Below, one piece after another: positions 1-9,254 of a stretch of 34,193 nucleotides of DNA. Every line of letters starts with the position of its first letter. Positions within the stretch are counted from its first letter, which is position 1. The stretch comes from an uncultured Alistipes sp. (lineage in GTDB: Bacteria; Bacteroidota; Bacteroidia; Bacteroidales; Rikenellaceae): contig URRP01000027.1 in the NCBI GenBank assembly GCA_900550375.1, forward strand, positions 1 to 34,193. Reading direction: 5' to 3'. The notes below the pieces were generated by a model, which worked only from the letters and a program-made list of their open reading frames with translations, did not search any database and was not told where the DNA came from. The translations under genes and the position numbers were made by a program.

Positions 1-1361
<1,361 letters not shown>

Positions 1362-1380
1362 TTGACCGATAATAGATAGT

Positions 1381-1429
1381 CGGAGGGTTCGGACGTGAGT
1401 TCGGACCCTCCGTTTGTTTCTTGTTTTTG
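1381..1429 (+). terminator. Rho-independent terminator of dnaK
   Basis: A 13-bp stem (arms 1381-1393 and 1400-1412, with two G-T wobbles and a 6-nt loop) starts 19 nt after the dnaK stop. It is followed by a T-rich tail, tttgtttcttgttttt. Confidence 0.9.
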
Positions 1430-1875
1430 TCATCCTGCGGGTTTCTTCTGTCATCCAGAGGAGGGCGGATCGCCCGACGTGAGGATCGGCTGCTTCTTTT
1501 TACCACCTTTTGATGGCAAAAGGTGGCGCCAAAACCATCCGCATGACGCTTTCGCGGGAACGGCACTTGTCTATGCTAAAACGGGCGCCTGCGCGGATTT
1601 ATAAATAAACCGGCCCCGTTTTTACGCTCCGACGGCGTGCCGTTCTTTTTCCGCTGCAAGCTAAAATGCGGAGGGGGCGACCGTTGTCGATTCGGTGTAT
1701 CGGCCTGTTGCACGGTGAAAACGGCGGATGAAGAGCGAACGGAGGACTCCGCACAACGGCCTCGGTGTGCTTCACGCAAATAAGTCGGTTCCCGATTTTT
1801 CATTCCTTCGTCGGGATGTTCTTGACGCTTCGCGCCGAAAAGCCGCGATTTTCGGCTTCGGTTCGATCGCTTTTT
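1430..1875. other. Gene-free region with small interspersed repeats
   Basis: No convincing gene is visible between dnaK and secDF. Short frames on both strands lack recognisable domains. The stretch holds a repeat-like segment at 1449-1488 (tgtcatcc ... gaggagg ... gaggatcg) that resembles 11141-11184. It also holds a perfect 10-bp inverted repeat, ccaccttttg / caaaaggtgg, at 1503-1512 and 1517-1526, flanked by T and A runs, which could act as a bidirectional terminator. The remainder up to the secDF promoter shows nothing I can name. Confidence 0.6.
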
Positions 1876-1907
1876 GTTGTTTTTTAAGAAAAAAATGCCT
1901 ATTTTTG
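1876..1907 (+). promoter_or_regulatory. Bacteroidetes-type promoter for secDF
   Basis: The -7 element TATTTTTG at 1900-1907 fits TAnnTTTG exactly. A GTTG at 1876-1879 gives a -33 element with a 20-nt spacer. Transcription from about 1913 would leave a leader of close to 90 nt before the secDF ATG. The match is by consensus only. Confidence 0.65.
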
Positions 1908-2000
1908 CGAGCTATCGGCGCGTTATGCTGTACCGATCGCGTGTTACGACGGAGCGATAACCGAAGAAACAACAAGATAATAACAATAATTTTAACTCAA

Positions 2001-5000
2001 ATGCAAAGCAAAGGTGCTATTAAATTACTGGCGATTCTACTTGCGATTGCCTGTATCTACCAGCTCTCGTTCACGTTAAAGACGCGGAGCGTAGAGAAGA
2101 AAGCGGAGGTGTACGCGGCCGCTTACGATGGGGAGGAGCGTTCCGAACGGGAGCAGTACTACCTCGATTCGGTGCAGAACCAGCCCGTCTATAATCTGGG
2201 TTTCCGCAAGTTCACCTACAAGGAGATCAAGGAGAAGGAGCTGAACCTCGGTCTGGACCTGAAGGGCGGTATGAACGTCATGCTCGAAATTCAGGTGGAG
2301 GACGTCTTGAAGTCGCTGGCCGGCGACAGCAGGAACGATCCCGCCTTCATCGAAGCGATGGCACAGGCCAAAGAGGGCCTCAAGACGGGCAAGGATTTCA
2401 TCGGCGAGTTCGTTCGCAGCTACCGTGCCTCGACCAACGGTGCACCGCTGGCGGCGATTTTCGTCAGCCCCGATCGTAAGGACATCACGCCCAACAGCAC
2501 CGACGCCGAGGTCGAGAAGATCCTGCGCAAGGAGACCGACGATGCGATCGACGCGTCGTTCAACATCCTGCGCAGCCGTATCGACCACTTCGGCGTGACG
2601 CAGCCCAATATCCAGCGTCTGCCCAATTCGAACCGCATTCTGGTCGAGCTGCCGGGCGTGAAGGAGCCGGAGCGTGTGCGTAAACTGCTTCAGGGATCGG
2701 CTTCGCTCGAATTCTGGACGACCTACAACGCCGGTGAGATCGTGCCGACGCTGATGCGTGCCGATCAGGTGGTAAAACAATATCTCGCAGACACGAACCC
2801 TGCCGTCGAGGAGACGGTTGCAGTCGAGGAGGTCGTCGAGTCGACCAAGAACGAAGGTCTGATCGCCGAAGTGGCTACCTCCGCAGCGGAGACGCCTTCG
2901 GCCGAGGCTTCGGGTTCCTATTATAACCGTGAACAGAATCCGCTGCTGGCGCTGCTCAACCCGCAGTTCGCAGGCGGTGCGGCTGTCGGTGCGGTCATGG
3001 CAGTCGACACAGCGGCGGTGAACGATTATCTGGCGCTGCACGCCGTGAAGGAGATGCTTCCGGCCGACCTGCGTTTCAAATGGGCGATCAAGGGGGAGAC
3101 GCAGCAGCCGGTCGACGGCCGTTTCTACCTCTATGCCATCAAGGTCGAACGTCCCGACGGCCGTGCGCCGCTGGACGGTTCGGTGATTACCGACGCCCGC
3201 GAAGCATATGCGCAGCGCGGTGCCGAAGCCGAAGTTTCGATGGCGATGAACTCCAACGGTATCTCCGAATGGGCGCGTCTGACGGCCGACAACGTGGGTC
3301 GCTGCGTGGCCATCGTGCTCGACGGGTACGTCTACTCGGCGCCTGTGGTGCGTCAGAAGATCGAGGGCGGCAATTCGTCGATCTCGGGTAATTTCACCAT
3401 TCAGGAGGCCAAGGACTTGGCCAATGTACTGAAGTCGGGTAAAGTACCCGCACCGGCGCATATCATTCAGGATACGGTCGTAGGTCCTTCGCTGGGTCAG
3501 GAGTCGATCAACGCCGGTATGATCTCGTTTGTCATCGCCTTCCTGCTGGTGCTGCTCTACATGGGCGCCTTCTATAAGACGGCGGGCTGGATGGCCGACT
3601 TGGCGCTGTTGTTCAACGTCTTCCTGCTCATGGGCGTGCTGGTGTCGTTCGGCGCCGTACTGACGCTGCCCGGTATTGCGGGTATCGTTCTGACGATGGG
3701 TATGGCCGTCGATGCCAACGTGATTATCTACGAACGTATCAAAGAGGAGTTGCGAGCCGGCAAGGGGTTGTCGCTGGCTGTCAAGGACGGTTTCTCGAAC
3801 GCCTATTCCGCCATTATCGACGGTAACCTTACGACGATCATCACGGGTATCGTCCTCTTCGTTTTCGGTAACGGTCCCGTGCAAGGCTTCGCTACGACGC
3901 TGATTATCGGTATCCTGACCTCGTTGTTCAGCTCGATCTTCATTACGCGTATCTTGATCGAGGCGATCATTTCGAAATTCGGCCGCATCTCTTTCTCCCG
4001 CAAGTGGTCGGAGAACTGGCTCAACAATATTCATTTCGACTTCGTAGGCAAGCGTAAGATCTCTTATGCGATTTCGGGTACGTTGATCGTTCTGTCGTTC
4101 ATCTCGTTCGCTGTCTTCGGCCTGAACCGTGGCGTGGAGTTCACGGGCGGCCGTTCGTATGTCGTCTTGTTCGACCATCCGATTTCGGTGGAAGGCGTGC
4201 GTGCGTCGGTCGAGAATCAGTTCACGCAGATCGAAAACGCCGACAACGCCAATGTCAGCCTCGAAGTGAAGCAGTACGGCGGCGACGGCGATCAGGTGCG
4301 TATCGTGACGCAGTACAAGTACGACGACGCATCGGACGAGGCGACCGACGAAATCAACATGCTGCTTTACGAGGCCGTGAAGGAGTACTACAAGAACCCC
4401 GTCTCCTTCGCCGATTTCCGCAATACGCAGCTCAGTCCCTTCGGTATCGTCTCGGCCGACAAGATCGGTCCGTCGATCGCCAAGGATATGACTTATAACG
4501 CAATCTATGCGGTCTTCTTCTCGCTGATCGCCATCGGGCTTTATATCACCCTGCGGTTCAAGAAGTGGCAGTGGGCGACGGGCGCTACGCTCTCGCTGGC
4601 GCACGATGTGTTGATCGTCATCGGACTCTTCTCGCTGCTCTATGCGGTGATGCCGTTCAACTTGGAGATCAACCAAGCCTTCATCGCGGCGATTCTGACC
4701 GTGATCGGTTACTCGATCAACAACACGGTGGTGATCTTCGACCGTATTCGCGAGTATATCGCGCTCTATCCGAAACGTAATATCCGCGACAATATCAACA
4801 ACGCCGTCAGCTCGACGATGGCCCGTACCTTCAACTCGTCGGGTACGACGATCGTCACGCTGCTTGCGATCTTCCTCTTCGGCGGCGAGACCATCCGCGG
4901 TTTCATCTTCGCATTGTTGTGCGGTGTGGTAATCGGTACCTACTCGTCGTGGTTCATCGCCACGCCGCTCTCTTACGATCTGATGCCCGAGTCCATCAAG

Positions 5001-5018
5001 AATAAAGGCAAGGAGTAA
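2001..5018 (+). CDS. secDF: Protein translocase subunit SecDF (fused SecD-SecF)
   Basis: This membrane protein uses the proton-motive force to pull preproteins out of SecYEG on the far side of the inner membrane. In this protein SecD and SecF are joined in one chain of 1005 aa. The ATG at 2001 opens with a membrane segment (KLLAILLAIACIYQLSF) and is preceded by A-rich DNA; the frame is open up to 1728, but that extension has no similarity to SecD and overlaps the predicted promoter. The SecD half shows LGLDLKGGMNVML and the helix motif GMAVDANVIIYERIKEEL (around residue 569). The SecF half begins near residue 674 and shows GVEFTGGRSYVV and GYSINNTVVIFDRIREYI. The periplasmic P1 region carries a Val/Glu/Ala-rich low-complexity insert (about residues 265-305). 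It is monocistronic, with its own promoter and terminator. Confidence 0.97.
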   Translation: MQSKGAIKLLAILLAIACIYQLSFTLKTRSVEKKAEVYAAAYDGEERSEREQYYLDSVQNQPVYNLGFRKFTYKEIKEKELNLGLDLKGGMNVMLEIQVEDVLKSLAGDSRNDPAFIEAMAQAKEGLKTGKDFIGEFVRSYRASTNGAPLAAIFVSPDRKDITPNSTDAEVEKILRKETDDAIDASFNILRSRIDHFGVTQPNIQRLPNSNRILVELPGVKEPERVRKLLQGSASLEFWTTYNAGEIVPTLMRADQVVKQYLADTNPAVEETVAVEEVVESTKNEGLIAEVATSAAETPSAEASGSYYNREQNPLLALLNPQFAGGAAVGAVMAVDTAAVNDYLALHAVKEMLPADLRFKWAIKGETQQPVDGRFYLYAIKVERPDGRAPLDGSVITDAREAYAQRGAEAEVSMAMNSNGISEWARLTADNVGRCVAIVLDGYVYSAPVVRQKIEGGNSSISGNFTIQEAKDLANVLKSGKVPAPAHIIQDTVVGPSLGQESINAGMISFVIAFLLVLLYMGAFYKTAGWMADLALLFNVFLLMGVLVSFGAVLTLPGIAGIVLTMGMAVDANVIIYERIKEELRAGKGLSLAVKDGFSNAYSAIIDGNLTTIITGIVLFVFGNGPVQGFATTLIIGILTSLFSSIFITRILIEAIISKFGRISFSRKWSENWLNNIHFDFVGKRKISYAISGTLIVLSFISFAVFGLNRGVEFTGGRSYVVLFDHPISVEGVRASVENQFTQIENADNANVSLEVKQYGGDGDQVRIVTQYKYDDASDEATDEINMLLYEAVKEYYKNPVSFADFRNTQLSPFGIVSADKIGPSIAKDMTYNAIYAVFFSLIAIGLYITLRFKKWQWATGATLSLAHDVLIVIGLFSLLYAVMPFNLEINQAFIAAILTVIGYSINNTVVIFDRIREYIALYPKRNIRDNINNAVSSTMARTFNSSGTTIVTLLAIFLFGGETIRGFIFALLCGVVIGTYSSWFIATPLSYDLMPESIKNKGKE

Positions 5019-5053
5019 GGCGGCGACACCTCCGCATGAGCGGGTTTTGCCTG

Positions 5054-5090
5054 AAAACGGACTGCATAGTTGTTGCAGTCCGTTTTTATT
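5054..5090 (+). terminator. Rho-independent terminator of secDF
   Basis: A perfect 13-bp stem (aaaacggactgca at 5054-5066, tgcagtccgtttt at 5074-5086) with a 7-nt loop is followed by more T. It lies 35 nt after the stop and immediately before the repeat cluster. Confidence 0.92.
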
Positions 5091-5092
5091 TC

Positions 5093-5239
5093 TATCTTTG
5101 GCTTCGCCTTAGATACTGCGTCTCGGCAAAATGCAAATAAATTTGCTTTTGCACTCGGCTTATTCGTATCTTTGGCTTCGCCTTAGATACTCCCGCTCGG
5201 CAAGGTCCAAATAAATTTGACATTGCCCTCGCTTATTCG
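5093..5239 (+). repeat. Two tandem copies of a promoter-bearing palindromic repeat
   Basis: Unit 1 spans 5093-5166 (74 nt) and unit 2 spans 5167-5239 (73 nt). Each begins TATCTTTGGCTTCGCC, closes a small hairpin with AGATAC, then carries CTCGGCA, a variable inverted repeat centred on AAATAAATTT, and a CTCG...CTTATTCG right flank that runs into the next TATCTTTG. The hairpin arms differ between the units while the flanks stay conserved. TTTG in the right arm stands 20-21 nt before the following TATCTTTG, so each unit supplies the -33 element for the -7 element that starts the next. Related units lie at 16961-17111 on the other strand. Confidence 0.85.
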
Positions 5240-5247
5240 TATCTTTG
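5216..5247 (+). promoter_or_regulatory. Promoter of the ybbR-coaE-folP operon, formed by the repeat
   Basis: TTTG at 5216-5219, a 20-nt spacer and TATCTTTG at 5240-5247 match the Bacteroidetes sigma-ABfr consensus. The start codon of the first gene lies 23 nt downstream. A second TTTG/TATCTTTG pair (5142-5145 and 5167-5174) in unit 1 could give an additional start site. Confidence 0.75.
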
Positions 5248-5270
5248 TATAAGATTAAGGTTAAAAAGTT

Positions 5271-5663
5271 ATGTTCGATAATCTGAAGCAGTGGTTGCGG
5301 AAGTATATCTCGCCGGTTTTCGTCGCGATGCTCGTGGCGTCGTTCGTGCTGTGGTATATCGCCAAACTGAACTATACCTACACGACCGACAAAACGGTTC
5401 AGGTGAATGTCGACGGCGAGGAGTTCAAAGTCGTCTGCGTGATCGAAGGGCTGGGAACGAATCTTTTCAGCCGGATGGTCTACATGCGCAATTCGCTGCG
5501 TATTCCGCTTTCGGAACTCGACTACGCCCCTTCGCCCGACGAGGAGGGATACATCGTCATCGATCCGCAGTCGTTGCAGAATGCCATTTCGGTGCATTAC
5601 AGCGATGTGAAGGTCGTCGCCGTGCGCAATATCCCACCCATTAAACTGCCTGTCAAAGAATGA
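5271..5663 (+). CDS. YbbR-like single-pass membrane protein
   Basis: This 130-aa protein has a short cytoplasmic N-terminus, one membrane segment at about residues 13-33 (YISPVFVAMLVASFVLWYI) and a small extracytoplasmic beta-rich domain. The sequence pattern and the position directly upstream of coaE fit the YbbR-like proteins of Bacteroidetes. Those I know are usually longer (around 300 aa), so this one holds perhaps one repeat. No catalytic residues are apparent and the molecular role is not established. In Firmicutes a YbbR protein (CdaR) regulates a diadenylate cyclase, but no cyclase gene lies nearby, so that role should not be carried over. Its stop overlaps the coaE ATG (ATGA), implying coupled translation. 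Confidence 0.75.
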   Translation: MFDNLKQWLRKYISPVFVAMLVASFVLWYIAKLNYTYTTDKTVQVNVDGEEFKVVCVIEGLGTNLFSRMVYMRNSLRIPLSELDYAPSPDEEGYIVIDPQSLQNAISVHYSDVKVVAVRNIPPIKLPVKE

Positions 5664-6256
5664 TCCGGGTCGGCGTTACGGGGGGAATCGGGAGCGGCAA
5701 GTCGACGGTCTGCCGGCTCTTCGCCGAGCGGGGCGTGCCGGTCTACGACAGCGACCGCGAAGCCAAACGACTGATGGGCGAAGACCCTGCCCTGCGCGCG
5801 TCGCTCGTCGCCGCTTTCGGTACGGAGACCTTTCGAGGCGGGGAGTTGAACCGGCACTATCTCTCCGAGACGGTCTTTCGCGATCCGCAGCGCCGCCGTC
5901 AGCTCGAAGCGTTGGTGCACCCTTGCGTGAAGCGCGATTTCGAACGCTGGGCCGCTCTGCACGAAGCCGAGCCGTACGTGGTGCTCGAATGTGCGATCCT
6001 CTACGAGTCGGGCATGGCCGCTTCGGTGGACCGTGTGGTGGCCGTCATCGCTCCCGAGGAGCTGCGGCTCGTGCGGGTGAATGCCCGCGACGGCGCTTCG
6101 GCCGAGCAGATTCGCCGCCGCATGGCCGCGCAGCTCTCCGACGACGAATTGAGCGCGCGCGCCGATTATACCATTGTCAATATCAATCGGGAGGATTTGG
6201 CCGCCGATGTGGCCGAGTGCGACCGTCGATTTCGTTATGAAGCAGCAGGAAATTAA
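5660..6256 (+). CDS. coaE: Dephospho-CoA kinase
   Basis: CoaE catalyses the last step of coenzyme A synthesis, ATP-dependent phosphorylation of the ribose 3'-OH of dephospho-CoA, in the cytoplasm. The 198-aa protein has the P-loop GGIGSGKST at residues 8-16, the following YDSDREAKRLM segment that includes the DxD substrate-binding motif, and VLECAILYESG, all typical of the family at its usual length. The start overlaps the ybbR stop by 4 nt (ATGA) and the 3' end overlaps folP by 20 nt, so it sits inside a polycistronic unit read from the repeat-borne promoter. Confidence 0.96.
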   Translation: MIRVGVTGGIGSGKSTVCRLFAERGVPVYDSDREAKRLMGEDPALRASLVAAFGTETFRGGELNRHYLSETVFRDPQRRRQLEALVHPCVKRDFERWAALHEAEPYVVLECAILYESGMAASVDRVVAVIAPEELRLVRVNARDGASAEQIRRRMAAQLSDDELSARADYTIVNINREDLAADVAECDRRFRYEAAGN

Positions 6257-7061
6257 TCTCGATTTTTCACGCCGGCAGGTGATGACCATCGTCAACGTCA
6301 CTCCCGACTCATTCTTCGCCGGCAGCCGAACACCCGACTGGATGGACATCGAACGCCGAGTGTGCGATGCGGTTGCGGCGGGTGCGTCCATGATCGATGT
6401 GGGGGGCTATTCGTCGCGTCCCGGCGCCGACGAGGTGTCGCCCGAAGAGGAGTGGCGGCGCGTCGATCTGGGAATCGGTGCCGTGCGCTCGCTCTCCCCC
6501 GACCTGCCGGTGTCGGTCGACACGTTCCGTTCGAGCGTCGCGGCGCGGGCGATTCACAAATACGGCAAGGTGATCGTCAACGATATTTCGGCCGGCGAGC
6601 TGGACCCGCTCATCGTCGATGTGGCGGCCAAGCACGACGTGCCCTACGTGGCCATGCATATGAAGGGCGATCCCCGTACGATGCAGTCGCTGACCGATTA
6701 CCGCGACATCGTCACGGAGGTCGTCGACTATTTCCGCGGACGGACGGCGTGGCTGCGCGAACGGGGCGTGCGCCGTATCATCGTCGATCCCGGCTTCGGG
6801 TTCGCCAAGACGCTGGAACAGAATTACGAGTTGCTGCGCGGCCTGCACCGCCTTTCGGAGCTGGGATATCCCGTGCTGGCAGGCGTGTCGCGCAAGTCGA
6901 TGATCTATAAACTGCTCGGCACGACGCCTGCCGAAGCGCTCAACGGTACGACGGCGCTTCATTGGGAGTGTCTGCGGCAGGGTGCCGTGATTCTGCGGGT
7001 GCACGACACGCGCGAAGCCGCAGAGGTGGTGCGGATGTTCGATCAATTCATGCAGGCATAA
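6237..7061 (+). CDS. folP: Dihydropteroate synthase
   Basis: FolP condenses p-aminobenzoate with dihydropterin pyrophosphate to make dihydropteroate; it is the sulfonamide target. The 274-aa protein shows NVTPDSF (20-26), DVGGYSSRPGA (54-64), SVDTFRSSVA, VNDISAG, PGFGFAKTLEQNYELL and GVSRKSMI, covering the pterin, pABA and phosphate-binding loops of the TIM barrel. The ATG at 6237 is chosen because the conserved N-terminus starts a few residues later. The frame is open up to 6174, but that part lies inside coaE and is unlike the family. The stop overlaps the ABC ATPase start by one base (TAATG). Confidence 0.97.
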   Translation: MKQQEINLDFSRRQVMTIVNVTPDSFFAGSRTPDWMDIERRVCDAVAAGASMIDVGGYSSRPGADEVSPEEEWRRVDLGIGAVRSLSPDLPVSVDTFRSSVAARAIHKYGKVIVNDISAGELDPLIVDVAAKHDVPYVAMHMKGDPRTMQSLTDYRDIVTEVVDYFRGRTAWLRERGVRRIIVDPGFGFAKTLEQNYELLRGLHRLSELGYPVLAGVSRKSMIYKLLGTTPAEALNGTTALHWECLRQGAVILRVHDTREAAEVVRMFDQFMQA

Positions 7062-7729
7062 TGGAACGGGAGATAATGATTCGGGCCGATGGGCTTCGTA
7101 AACGATACGGCACGCTGGAGGTGCTGCGCGGCGTGTCGCTCGACGTGGCGCGCGGCGAAGTGGTGTCGATCGTCGGTGCCAGCGGCGCGGGCAAGACGAC
7201 CCTGTTGCAAATCATCGGCTCGCTGACCCGACCCGACGGAGGACGTGTCACGATCGACGGTGTCGATCTGTTCGCCTTGCAGGATCGGGCACTGGCGCGC
7301 TTTCGCAATACGCACATCGGATTCGTCTTCCAATTCCACCACCTGCTGCCCGAGTTCACCACTTTCGAGAATATCTGTCTGCCGGGGCTGATCGGCGGGC
7401 GCGACCGGCGCGAGGTCGAGGCGCGGGCGACGGAGCTGTGCGGCCTGATGGGCCTTGCAGCGCGCTGCGATCACAAGCCCGCCGCACTGTCGGGCGGCGA
7501 GCAGCAGCGCACGGCCATTGCGCGTGCGCTCGTCAACTCGCCCTCGGTGCTGCTGGCCGACGAACCTTCGGGCAATCTCGATACGAAAAACCGCGAAGAG
7601 ATCCACCGGCTCTTTTTCGAACTGCGCGAACAGCTGGGGCAGACGATCGTCATCGTCACTCACGACGAGGGGCTGGCGGCGCGTGCCGACCGGACGGTGG
7701 TGATGAGCGACGGACAAATCGTGGGCTGA
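7061..7729 (+). CDS. lolD: LolD-like ABC transporter ATPase
   Basis: This 222-aa nucleotide-binding subunit belongs to the LolD/MacB/FtsE group. Walker A GASGAGKTT (39-47), Q-loop Gln91 in FVFQFHHLLPEF, signature LSGGEQQ (143-149), Walker B VLLADEP (163-169) with catalytic Glu168, and switch His201 are all present. FQFHHLLPEFT is typical of LolD, which powers release of outer-membrane lipoproteins from the inner membrane with LolC/E-type permeases. No permease gene is in the window, so the partner must be encoded elsewhere and the exact substrate is inferred. The start overlaps the folP stop by one base. The downstream gene follows after 2 nt. Confidence 0.88.
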   Translation: MEREIMIRADGLRKRYGTLEVLRGVSLDVARGEVVSIVGASGAGKTTLLQIIGSLTRPDGGRVTIDGVDLFALQDRALARFRNTHIGFVFQFHHLLPEFTTFENICLPGLIGGRDRREVEARATELCGLMGLAARCDHKPAALSGGEQQRTAIARALVNSPSVLLADEPSGNLDTKNREEIHRLFFELREQLGQTIVIVTHDEGLAARADRTVVMSDGQIVG

Positions 7730-7731
7730 CG

Positions 7732-8502
7732 ATGGAACGCGAGGAGCTGCACGACCTGCTCGAACGGCTGTGGGACCGTTACGACCGCGAGGAGTTCATC
7801 GCCTCCGATCCGATCGCCGTTCCGCACGGTTTCTCGTCGCGCGACGACCGCGAAATCGCGGGATTTCTCGCCGCGACGATCGCATGGGGCAGCCGTCCGA
7901 CGATCGTGCGCAATGGTTTGCGCATGATGCACTATCTCGACGATGCGCCGCACGATTTCGTGTGCAACGCCACCGAACGGGAGTTGGCGGCGCTTGCGCC
8001 ATTTGTCCACCGCACTTTCAACGGCGGCGATTTCATCCATTTTATCCGCGCGATCCGCGCGATGTACGAACGTCACGGCGGTCTGGGCCGTTTCGTGGAG
8101 GCGTATTATGCTTCCACGGGCGACATGCGCCGTGTGCTGGCGGCTTTCCGACAGGAGTTTTTTCGGTCGGAGCATCCTGCACGATGCCGAAAACACGTCT
8201 CGTCGATCGAGAAGGGGGCTTCCTGCAAACGATTGTGCATGTATTTCCGCTGGTTCGTGCGGCACGACGAGCGGGGCGTGGACTTCGGCGAGTGGCGCAC
8301 GATTCCGCCCTCGGCGCTCTACCTGCCGCTCGATCTGCATACCGGCAATATGGGCCGTGCACTGGGGCTGCTCTCGCGGCGGCAGAACGACTGGCGGGCG
8401 GTAGAGGAGATCACCGAGGCGCTCCGTGCCTTCGATCCCGACGATCCCGTGCGGTACGATTTCGCGTTGTTCGGTGCGGGGATCGACGGCTTTCTGAAAT
8501 AG
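7732..8502 (+). CDS. TIGR02757 (DUF2400) family protein
   Basis: This 256-aa soluble protein matches the conserved Bacteroidetes family TIGR02757/DUF2400, whose function is unknown to me. Visible family features are DREIAGFLAATIAWGSR near the N-terminus, PSALYLPLDLHTGNMGRALG near residue 200, and a C-terminal DPDDPVRYDFALFGAGI. The block LDLHTGNMGRALGL recalls the VDTHxxRVxxRLGL strand-helix of HhH-GPD DNA glycosylases, a resemblance I treat as a hypothesis. The start at 7732 lies 2 nt after the lolD stop. The frame is open upstream, but that stretch is out of frame with lolD and unlike the family. It is co-transcribed with folate, CoA and tRNA-modification genes. Confidence 0.85.
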   Translation: MEREELHDLLERLWDRYDREEFIASDPIAVPHGFSSRDDREIAGFLAATIAWGSRPTIVRNGLRMMHYLDDAPHDFVCNATERELAALAPFVHRTFNGGDFIHFIRAIRAMYERHGGLGRFVEAYYASTGDMRRVLAAFRQEFFRSEHPARCRKHVSSIEKGASCKRLCMYFRWFVRHDERGVDFGEWRTIPPSALYLPLDLHTGNMGRALGLLSRRQNDWRAVEEITEALRAFDPDDPVRYDFALFGAGIDGFLK

Positions 8503-8506
8503 GGCT

Positions 8507-9205
8507 ATGTTTCGTTTCAAACAATTTGCGATAGAACAGGATGCCTGCCCGATGAAGGTGGGTACCGACGGCGTGCTGCTGGGCGCGTGGGCGGCTCTCG
8601 ACGCTGCCGACCGGCGGGTGCTGGACGTGGGGACGGGGACGGGCGTGATCGCACTGATGCTGGCGCAGCGCGCGCCAGCGGCCCGTATCACGGCGCTCGA
8701 CATCGATGCGGCCTGCGCGGAGCAGGCGCGCGGCAATGCCGACCGTTCGCCGTGGGCGGAGCGTGTCGAGACGCTCTGTATGCCGGTGCAGGAGTACCGG
8801 CCGGAGGAGCCGTTCGATCTGGTGGTCTCCAATCCGCCCTATTACGACCGTTCGCTGCTGCCGCCCGACGCCGGACGCACGACGGCACGCCATACCGTTG
8901 CGCTCTCCTACGGCGAGCTGATCGCCGCCGTGTGCCGTCTGCTGACACCCGAGGGGCGTTTTGACGTCATTCTGCCGGCGGCGGAGTCGCTGCATTTTCG
9001 GGAGCAGACGCACGGCCGGCTTGCCCTGCGGCGGCTGACCGAGGTGTGGTCGACGCCCCGCAGCGGCGTGAAACGGTGTCTGATGGAGTTCGTTCGCGGC
9101 GGGGCTGCGGCGCTGCATTCCGATCGTCTGGTGATCGAGGAGGCGCCCGCCCGCTTCACGGAGGAGTACCGGCGGCTGACGGGGAATTTCTATCTCAAAT
9201 TTTGA
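8507..9205 (+). CDS. tRNA1(Val) (adenine(37)-N6)-methyltransferase-like protein
   Basis: This SAM-dependent Rossmann methyltransferase of 232 aa resembles TrmN6/YfiC, which makes m6A at position 37 of tRNA-Val. Evidence is the N-terminal FRFKQFAIEQDACPMKVGTD, where family members carry the conserved KVGTDG segment, SAM motif I DVGTGTGVIAL (40-50), the acidic LDID at 64-67, and the N6-adenine catalytic motif NPPY at 109-112. The gene begins 4 nt after the TIGR02757 stop and closes the operon. Its last codons overlap the -33 element of the next promoter. The tRNA specificity is inferred from family resemblance. Confidence 0.88.
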   Translation: MFRFKQFAIEQDACPMKVGTDGVLLGAWAALDAADRRVLDVGTGTGVIALMLAQRAPAARITALDIDAACAEQARGNADRSPWAERVETLCMPVQEYRPEEPFDLVVSNPPYYDRSLLPPDAGRTTARHTVALSYGELIAAVCRLLTPEGRFDVILPAAESLHFREQTHGRLALRRLTEVWSTPRSGVKRCLMEFVRGGAAALHSDRLVIEEAPARFTEEYRRLTGNFYLKF

Positions 9206-9231
9206 TCAGGACGGGAAAATGGCTATATTTG
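9201..9231 (+). promoter_or_regulatory. Promoter of the DUF4831 gene
   Basis: TTTG at 9201-9204, a 19-nt spacer and TATATTTG at 9224-9231 fit the Bacteroidetes consensus. The -33 box overlaps the stop codon of the methyltransferase gene. Transcription would begin after an in-frame ATG at 9219, which supports the ATG at 9255 as the true start. Confidence 0.75.
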
Positions 9232-9254
9232 TCAATCAACAAATCGAACTGCTT

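Noticed and set aside
1395..1604. Short frame after dnaK
   Set aside because: It begins in the terminator hairpin and reads through interspersed repeats.
1728..2000. Upstream extension of the secDF reading frame (91 codons)
   Set aside because: It runs through the predicted promoter and has no SecD similarity; the ATG at 2001 opens directly with the first membrane helix.
2076..4676. 866-codon open frame antisense to secDF
   Set aside because: Same effect; His/Arg/Asp-rich composition typical of antisense frames in GC-rich DNA.
5069..5100. Promoter inside the secDF terminator (GTTG, 20 nt, TATCTTTG)
   Set aside because: Spacing fits, but the -33 match lies in the terminator loop and is short; probably chance, with the real promoters further downstream.
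5093..5240. CRISPR-like array
   Set aside because: Only two units, each a self-complementary promoter repeat; there are no uniform spacers and no cas genes.
9219..9254. Earlier ATG of the DUF4831 gene
   Set aside because: It lies upstream of and across the -7 box at 9224-9231, so it would not be transcribed from that promoter.
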